In this document: in pieces, positions 6,692 to 9,855 of the stretch | How the letters are laid out: every line of letters begins with the position of its first letter | How positions within the stretch are numbered: the stretch's first letter is position 1 | Assembly (NCBI GenBank): GCA_037384885.1 | Contig: JARRNO010000083.1 | Coordinates: 1-9,855 of the forward strand | DNA: 9,855 nucleotides | Source: JARRNO01 sp037384885 | GTDB taxonomy: Bacteria > Acidobacteriota > UBA4820 > DSQY01 | Direction of reading: 5' to 3' | Program-made: the position numbers and the translations under genes | Notes under the pieces: generated by a model | Databases searched by the model: none | What the model was told of the DNA's origin: nothing | Seen by the model: the letters and a program-made list of their open reading frames with translations, nothing else

Positions 6692-6694
6692 TTT

Positions 6695-6706
6695 GGAGGT
6701 GCCCGA
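6695..6706 (+). repeat. Direct repeat copy with SD core, GGAGGTGCCCGA (second copy 6817-6828)
   Basis: The same 12 bases hold the SD of the GYD gene (6817-6828) and stand before the ATG of a possible 22-codon leader ORF (6709). Both copies are exact. This suggests that a translation-initiation segment was duplicated. Confidence 0.5.
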
Positions 6707-6708
6707 GA

Positions 6709-6777
6709 ATGAACCGCCTCAGGAAATCTCAATTGGCTGCCGTCCTTGAAGGTGTGCCGCGGCGTCGTTACATTTGA
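6709..6777 (+). CDS. Possible 22-residue leader peptide ORF
   Basis: An ATG at 6709 with GGAGG nine bases upstream opens a 22-codon frame ending in TGA at 6775-6777. The product is short and basic (starts MNRLRKSQLAAV, ends RRRYI), resembles no family I know, and lacks a membrane segment. It ends 50 bases before the GYD gene on the same strand. It could be a regulatory leader, a small protein, or chance. Support comes only from its SD, which is identical in sequence to that of the GYD gene. Confidence 0.25.
   Translation: MNRLRKSQLAAVLEGVPRRRYI
6746..6774 (+). promoter_or_regulatory. Weak candidate promoter for the GYD gene
   Basis: TTGAAG (6746-6751), a 17-base spacer and TACATT (6769-6774) form a sigma70-like arrangement with four of six consensus matches in each box. 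A start near 6781 would give a leader of about 47 bases. It overlaps the possible leader ORF, so the two are alternatives. Low confidence. Confidence 0.3.
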
Positions 6778-6827
6778 ATAAGTGGAACGGGGCAATGCCG
6801 GAATTCGTACCAGAGAGGAGGTGCCCG

Positions 6828-7130
6828 ATGCCGCTGTTCATTCTTATGACCAAGATGTCCCCCGAGAGCATGCATGACGTTAACCGGCGGAAGGCGATGG
6901 GGAAGGACTGGATCAGAAAGGTCGCCGATCTTTGCCCGGGTGTCAAATTCCTTGCCCACTACGCCATCCTCGGCCCCTATGATTTCATGGACATTTACGA
7001 AGCGCCCGATGTGGAGAGCGCACAGCGCGTCTCTCTGATTTCACGGGTGGAGGGGGCGGTCAGCGCCGAGAGCTGGGAAGCGCTGCCCTACGAGAAGTAC
7101 CTGAGAATTCTTGGCGAGGTTGCGCCCTGA
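6828..7130 (+). CDS. GYD-domain small protein
   Basis: This 100-residue protein starts MPLFILMTKMSPES and carries the family's naming feature in the form LGPYDFMDIYEAPDVESAQ at about residues 48-66, where Gly-Pro-Tyr-Asp stands for the usual Gly-x-Tyr-Asp. The length and the ferredoxin-like alpha/beta pattern match the GYD family, small stand-alone proteins of unknown biochemical role (Pfam PF08734, from memory). I chose ATG 6828 because AGGAGG lies 6 bases upstream and the fold begins there. An ATG at 6774 in the same frame would add 18 residues without a good SD. It is transcribed away from the TetR operon and converges on the GNAT gene with 21 bases between stops. It may be monocistronic. 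The family call is good; the function is unknown. Confidence 0.8.
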   Translation: MPLFILMTKMSPESMHDVNRRKAMGKDWIRKVADLCPGVKFLAHYAILGPYDFMDIYEAPDVESAQRVSLISRVEGAVSAESWEALPYEKYLRILGEVAP

Positions 7131-7151
7131 ATCAGCGATCAACGGAAGCGG
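7131..7151. other. Convergent 21-base gap without a visible terminator
   Basis: The GYD and GNAT genes end 21 bases apart. I see no GC stem with a T run in this gap on either strand, so termination of both transcripts must use another mechanism or lie inside the opposing gene. Confidence 0.5.
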
Positions 7152-7847
7152 TCAGGAATGGCTCCGGGCGTCCCGGTAACGGTGGGGCTGGGCCGCGTAG
7201 TGTTCCGGTCCGGCGACCGCCGGATTCAGCCATTCGATCACTGCGGCGTAACCCAGGCTTTCGGGATCGTTTCGAAGGTATTCCTTGACGACCCGGATCA
7301 CCTCGAACCCTTCCTTGAGTTGAAATGAGAGGGTCGGATCGCCCAGTCCGCCCCGGATGACCCCCCTGACGTATTCTTCAGGTGTCAGCGTTCCGGCGTG
7401 GCGATGATAGCCGCGGAGCCGGGCTCCCGCACGGATCCGCAAGAGTCCCAACCGCCGGACCAGGTCGCGCCGCGCGGCGTAAAACCGCTTGCCGATGCCT
7501 TTCCCCTGGAATCCAGGAGCGACCATGACTTCGGCGCCGTAAAGGGTGTGCCCCTCCTTGGGGTCGTGGTTGGTAAACATGCCGCCGTCGGTGAAATCCC
7601 GCCATGTGTCTTCCATCTCGTAATCGTCCCAGAGGATGATGAGGCTGGCGGACATACCGACGATGCCGTTCTCCAGCGTTTCCACGGCCACGAATTGACC
7701 TTCGGGAAAGACTCGGAGATGGGAGGCGAGCGCCCCCTCGGTCCAGGAGGGGCTGGACGGGTAGACGTTGCGCGTCAACTCGGTGATCGCCTGAAAATCG
7801 CTGGGCGTCGTGTTTCGGACCACCACGTTGGTGAAGGCTGCGTTCAT
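7152..7847 (-). CDS. GNAT-family N-acetyltransferase, of the type usually fused to a nitrilase domain
   Basis: This 231-residue protein opens VVVRNTTPSDFQAITELTRN, a standard GNAT N-terminus. The acetyl-CoA site is motif A: GAEVMVAPGFQGKGIGKRFY (residues 104-123), with the pyrophosphate loop Gln114-Gly-Lys-Gly-Ile-Gly119. Family-specific blocks include SWTEGALASHLRVFPEGQFV (34-53), FTNHDPKEGHTLYGAEV (91-107), LRIRAGARLRGYHRHA (136-151) and PESLGYAAVIEWLNP (195-209). These recall the N-terminal half of the bifunctional GNAT/carbon-nitrogen hydrolase proteins such as B. subtilis YhcX. Its ATG overlaps the TGA of the upstream hydrolase gene (ATGA), so the two are translationally coupled. It ends facing the GYD gene. 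The acyl acceptor is unknown, but partnership with the hydrolase is likely. Confidence 0.88.
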   Translation of the reverse strand: MNAAFTNVVVRNTTPSDFQAITELTRNVYPSSPSWTEGALASHLRVFPEGQFVAVETLENGIVGMSASLIILWDDYEMEDTWRDFTDGGMFTNHDPKEGHTLYGAEVMVAPGFQGKGIGKRFYAARRDLVRRLGLLRIRAGARLRGYHRHAGTLTPEEYVRGVIRGGLGDPTLSFQLKEGFEVIRVVKEYLRNDPESLGYAAVIEWLNPAVAGPEHYAAQPHRYRDARSHS

Positions 7848-8608
7848 AGTTTTAAGACCTCGGGAACAATGGGCTTGTCGTTGTTCCTGTGATCGATAAG
7901 CGGCAGCACGGTGCCGTCGCTGCGTGTTTCAAGGATTTTCCTCAGATTCAGTTCTCCGATGATCATCATTTCCTGGTTTGGCTGGCCCTCGGCCAGGATC
8001 CCATCGCGCGAAAAGGCGAAGTCGCTGGGGGTCAGGATGGAAGCCTGCCCGTAGTTCAGAGACACGGCCGGCACCGTGGGAATGGAGCCGACCGTACAGG
8101 CGTGAACCACGTAGACCTGGTTCTCAATCGCCCTGGCATGGGCGCAATACCGTACTCTCAAAAAGCCCTGGCGGTCGTCCGTGCAGCTCGGAACGATGAG
8201 CATCTGCACATCCTTTTTCGCCGCGGCCCGGGCGACTTCGGGAAACTCCACGTCGTAGCAGATGGAGACGGCAAGACGGCCGAAGTCCGCTTCGAAAACA
8301 TTGAGGCGGTTTCGCGGTGAGACAAACCATTCGTCGCGTTCGAACCGGGTCATGTGAATCTTTCCCTGGACCCCGAAACCGCCGCCGGGGGTGAAGAGGC
8401 AGCAATCGTTGTAGACTTTCTCCGAGTCCGGATCCTTCATGGGAATGGTGCCGCCCACGATATAGATTCCGTGTTTTCTCGAAAGCTCCTGCATCATCTC
8501 CAGGTACCGGGGCGCCTGTCCCGCCAGATCTCTGACCTGCTCGTCAATCGGGCGGCGCGTATCGCCGAGCGTCAGCAGCTGCACAGTAAAGTACTCCGGA
8601 AAGACCAT
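7844..8608 (-). CDS. Nitrilase-superfamily (carbon-nitrogen) hydrolase, N-terminus missing or frameshifted
   Basis: The open frame gives 254 residues starting MVFPEYFTVQLLTLG. It holds the complete catalytic set of the superfamily: Glu5 in VFPEYF, Lys83 in QGKIHMTRFE and Cys117 in SICYDVEFPE. The rest of the core (VQMLIVPSCTD, YCAHARAIENQVYVVHACTVG, YGQASILTPSDF) is well conserved. The family normally has about 30-40 residues before the catalytic Glu, forming the first beta strand and helix. Here an in-frame TAA at 8627-8629, six codons before the ATG, prevents this, although those six codons (GGKCHL) still look like family sequence. No convincing SD precedes ATG 8608. The gene therefore looks 5'-disrupted (indel, sequencing error or pseudogene). 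Its role would be hydrolysis of an amide or nitrile-type bond. It overlaps the GNAT gene by ATGA. The family is sure; whether it is functional is not. Confidence 0.8.
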   Translation of the reverse strand: MVFPEYFTVQLLTLGDTRRPIDEQVRDLAGQAPRYLEMMQELSRKHGIYIVGGTIPMKDPDSEKVYNDCCLFTPGGGFGVQGKIHMTRFERDEWFVSPRNRLNVFEADFGRLAVSICYDVEFPEVARAAAKKDVQMLIVPSCTDDRQGFLRVRYCAHARAIENQVYVVHACTVGSIPTVPAVSLNYGQASILTPSDFAFSRDGILAEGQPNQEMMIIGELNLRKILETRSDGTVLPLIDHRNNDKPIVPEVLKL

Positions 8609-8703
8609 GAGATGGCACTTGCCGCCTTAGATTTTGCCCACAGCGCGCGCCTCCCCTCCACCCACACAATATAACGCCTCCACTTTGCAAATTCGTCCAT
8701 CAT
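8609..8703 (-). pseudogene. Out-of-frame remnant of the hydrolase N-terminus
   Basis: Immediately upstream of the hydrolase frame, in another minus-strand frame, lies a segment starting MMDEFAKWRRYIVW (from 8703). It resembles the first helix expected before the catalytic-Glu strand. About 29 bases (roughly 8628-8656) separate it from GGKCHLMVFPE, more than the expected distance and not a multiple of three. Further upstream the frame (FRLAHARDFGQW) only weakly recalls the first strand. This is the basis for calling a frameshift or small insertion. The resemblance was judged by eye. Confidence 0.4.
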
Positions 8704-8819
8704 CCGGCTACCGCCCCGGGTCCACTGGCCAAAATCCCGAGCGTGGGCTAACCTGAACGCACGAAGAGAATGCGCGAAGGGCATCCGCCGGCGAGGGAAC
8801 GCCCTTTTGGGAGGGGACA
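8704..8819. other. Divergent intergenic region between hydrolase and acyl-CoA ligase
   Basis: Together with the hydrolase remnant, about 210 bases separate the hydrolase ATG from the ligase ATG. I see no strong sigma70 promoter, palindrome or terminator on either strand. The only clear element is the ligase SD, GGGAGG at 8809-8814, five bases before ATG 8820. Confidence 0.5.
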
Positions 8820-9855
8820 ATGGAAAGGCGATGGCTGCGCTTTTACGATGAGGGCGTACCGCGGCATCTGGAGTATCCGGCGGCACCGGCGCATCATCTG
8901 CTGGCGAATTCGGCGGCGCTTTGGCCGGACCGGATCTGCACCAACTTCATGGGACGGCGCTTGAGCTACGGCCGGTTGGAGGACCTCGCTTCTCGATTGG
9001 CCGCCGGCGCCGCGGGGGCCGGCCTGAAGCCCGGAGACCGAGTCGTGCTGCTGCTCCCGAACTGCCCCCAGTTCCTCATCGCCGCCTACGGACTCTGGGC
9101 GGCGGGGGCGGTCCTGGTTCCAGTGAATCCGCTCAGTTCGGTGCGTGAACTCCATTTCTTCCTGTCCCACACAGAGGCCTCGTCCGTCGTGACGATTCCG
9201 CTGTTTCTCCGAAAAGCAGGGGAGGCGGCCGCTGGAACGGCGGTCAAGTCGGTCGTACTGGCCCGGCTTGCCGATTACCTGCCTTTCCCCTACAACGTTC
9301 TGGCCGGATGGGGTGAAGGGAAGCGGGTGCGCGCTCCCTATCTGCCGCCCGCGATCCGGCTGGTCGAGTTTTCTGATCTGGTTTCGGAACCGCCGGGCGG
9401 CGCCTTAAACGAGAGTGGAGAAGATGTGGAGGCCCCGGCCGCCATCCTGTACAGCGGCGGGACCACCGGAACCGCGAAAGGCGTGGTGCTTTCTCACGCC
9501 AACCTGGTTGCGAACGCCCGCCAAGTCGCCGCATGGGGCCACCTTGAAGAAGGAGGCGTGGAAAAGATGCTCGCCGTCCTGCCTCTCTTCCACGGCTTCG
9601 GGATGAGCACGCACATGAACGCGCCGGTCCTGGCCGGAATGGAAGTCATTCTCGTTCCCCGGTTCAGCGCGAAAGGCGTGGCGCGGACGATCCACAAGGA
9701 GCGCCCCACATTTTTCTGCGGGGTGCCGGCCATGTTCGCCGCCCTGGGCTCGGCCCCGAACCTGCCCCGCTGCGATTTTTCAAGTCTCAAGGGTATATTT
9801 GTGGGCGCCGCGCCCCTGCCTCCCGCCGTCAAGCAGGATTTCGAGACGCGGACCG
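8820..9855 (+). CDS. Class I acyl-CoA synthetase (FadD-like long-chain fatty-acid ligase), C-terminus cut by window edge
   Basis: Partial gene: 345 codons from ATG 8820 to the window edge without a stop. It belongs to the adenylate-forming enzymes that activate a carboxylic acid with ATP and transfer it to CoA. N-terminal blocks are LSYGRLEDLASRLA (from about residue 48) and GLKPGDRVVLLLPNCPQFL (about 68-86), followed by AAGAVLVPVNPLSS. The ATP-binding P-loop (A3) is YSGGTTGTAKG at 211-221. LPLFHGFG follows, with His258. The region GVPAMF (301-306) and VGAAPLPP (328-335) belongs to the acyl-substrate side. The A8 motif and C-terminal domain lie outside the window. The SD GGGAGG lies five bases upstream and the protein begins as family members do. 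It diverges from the hydrolase/GNAT pair. The enzyme class is firm; chain length and pathway (beta-oxidation or lipid synthesis) cannot be told. Confidence 0.92.
   Translation, partial: MERRWLRFYDEGVPRHLEYPAAPAHHLLANSAALWPDRICTNFMGRRLSYGRLEDLASRLAAGAAGAGLKPGDRVVLLLPNCPQFLIAAYGLWAAGAVLVPVNPLSSVRELHFFLSHTEASSVVTIPLFLRKAGEAAAGTAVKSVVLARLADYLPFPYNVLAGWGEGKRVRAPYLPPAIRLVEFSDLVSEPPGGALNESGEDVEAPAAILYSGGTTGTAKGVVLSHANLVANARQVAAWGHLEEGGVEKMLAVLPLFHGFGMSTHMNAPVLAGMEVILVPRFSAKGVARTIHKERPTFFCGVPAMFAALGSAPNLPRCDFSSLKGIFVGAAPLPPAVKQDFETRT

Noticed and set aside
7164..7176. CCGGG-CGT-CCCGG hairpin near the GYD/GNAT convergence as a terminator
   Set aside because: The stem is only five pairs, lies within the GNAT coding sequence and has no T run on either side.
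7378..7605. Minus-strand 75-codon frame inside the GNAT gene
   Set aside because: It overlaps the GNAT gene in another frame on the same strand, with Arg/His-rich composition and no SD.
8572..8886. Minus-strand 104-codon frame as an independent gene
   Set aside because: Most of it is Pro/Arg-rich, overlapping the ligase start on the other strand. Only its MMDEFAKW portion is informative, and that is better read as the displaced N-terminus of the hydrolase.

Overview
The window is GC-rich (about 60% by eye) DNA from a Gram-negative bacterium. The evidence for this is a TolC-type outer-membrane channel, a periplasmic adaptor with a lipobox, and strong Shine-Dalgarno sites. The gene set and the split YbhF-type ATPases would suit a Desulfobacterota (deltaproteobacterial) genome. 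That placement is an inference and no marker here proves it. I see no tRNA, rRNA, IS element, CRISPR array or phage gene.

Positions 1-6660, all on the minus strand and read from right to left, form one compact operon for a tripartite drug-type ABC exporter. The order is promoter and palindromic operator, TetR-family repressor, HlyD/YbhG-type adaptor (a predicted lipoprotein), first ABC ATPase (GTG start), second ABC ATPase, ABC-2 permease (YbhS type), ABC-2 permease (YbhR type), and a TolC-family outer-membrane protein that runs off the left edge. Gene junctions are ATGA or longer overlaps, or gaps of 49 bases or fewer. The layout matches Escherichia coli ybhG-ybhF-ybhS-ybhR behind a TetR gene, with two differences: the double ATPase YbhF is split into two genes, and a dedicated outer-membrane channel is added. 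The two ATPases carry complementary defects (no H-loop histidine in one, a degenerate signature motif in the other), which predicts one competent and one degenerate ATP site.

Positions 6588-6827 are an intergenic region. It holds a near-consensus sigma70 promoter for the repressor operon with a perfect 18-bp palindrome just downstream. On the plus strand it has a possible 22-codon leader ORF and two pairs of short direct repeats ahead of a small GYD-domain protein (6828-7130).

Positions 7152-8703 (minus) encode a nitrilase-superfamily hydrolase and, coupled by ATGA, a GNAT acetyltransferase. These domains are normally fused as GNAT-nitrilase (B. subtilis YhcX type), but here they are separate and in the opposite order. 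The hydrolase reading frame lacks its N-terminal strand and helix and appears disrupted at the 5' end. From 8820 a class I acyl-CoA synthetase (FadD-like) gene runs off the right edge on the plus strand.
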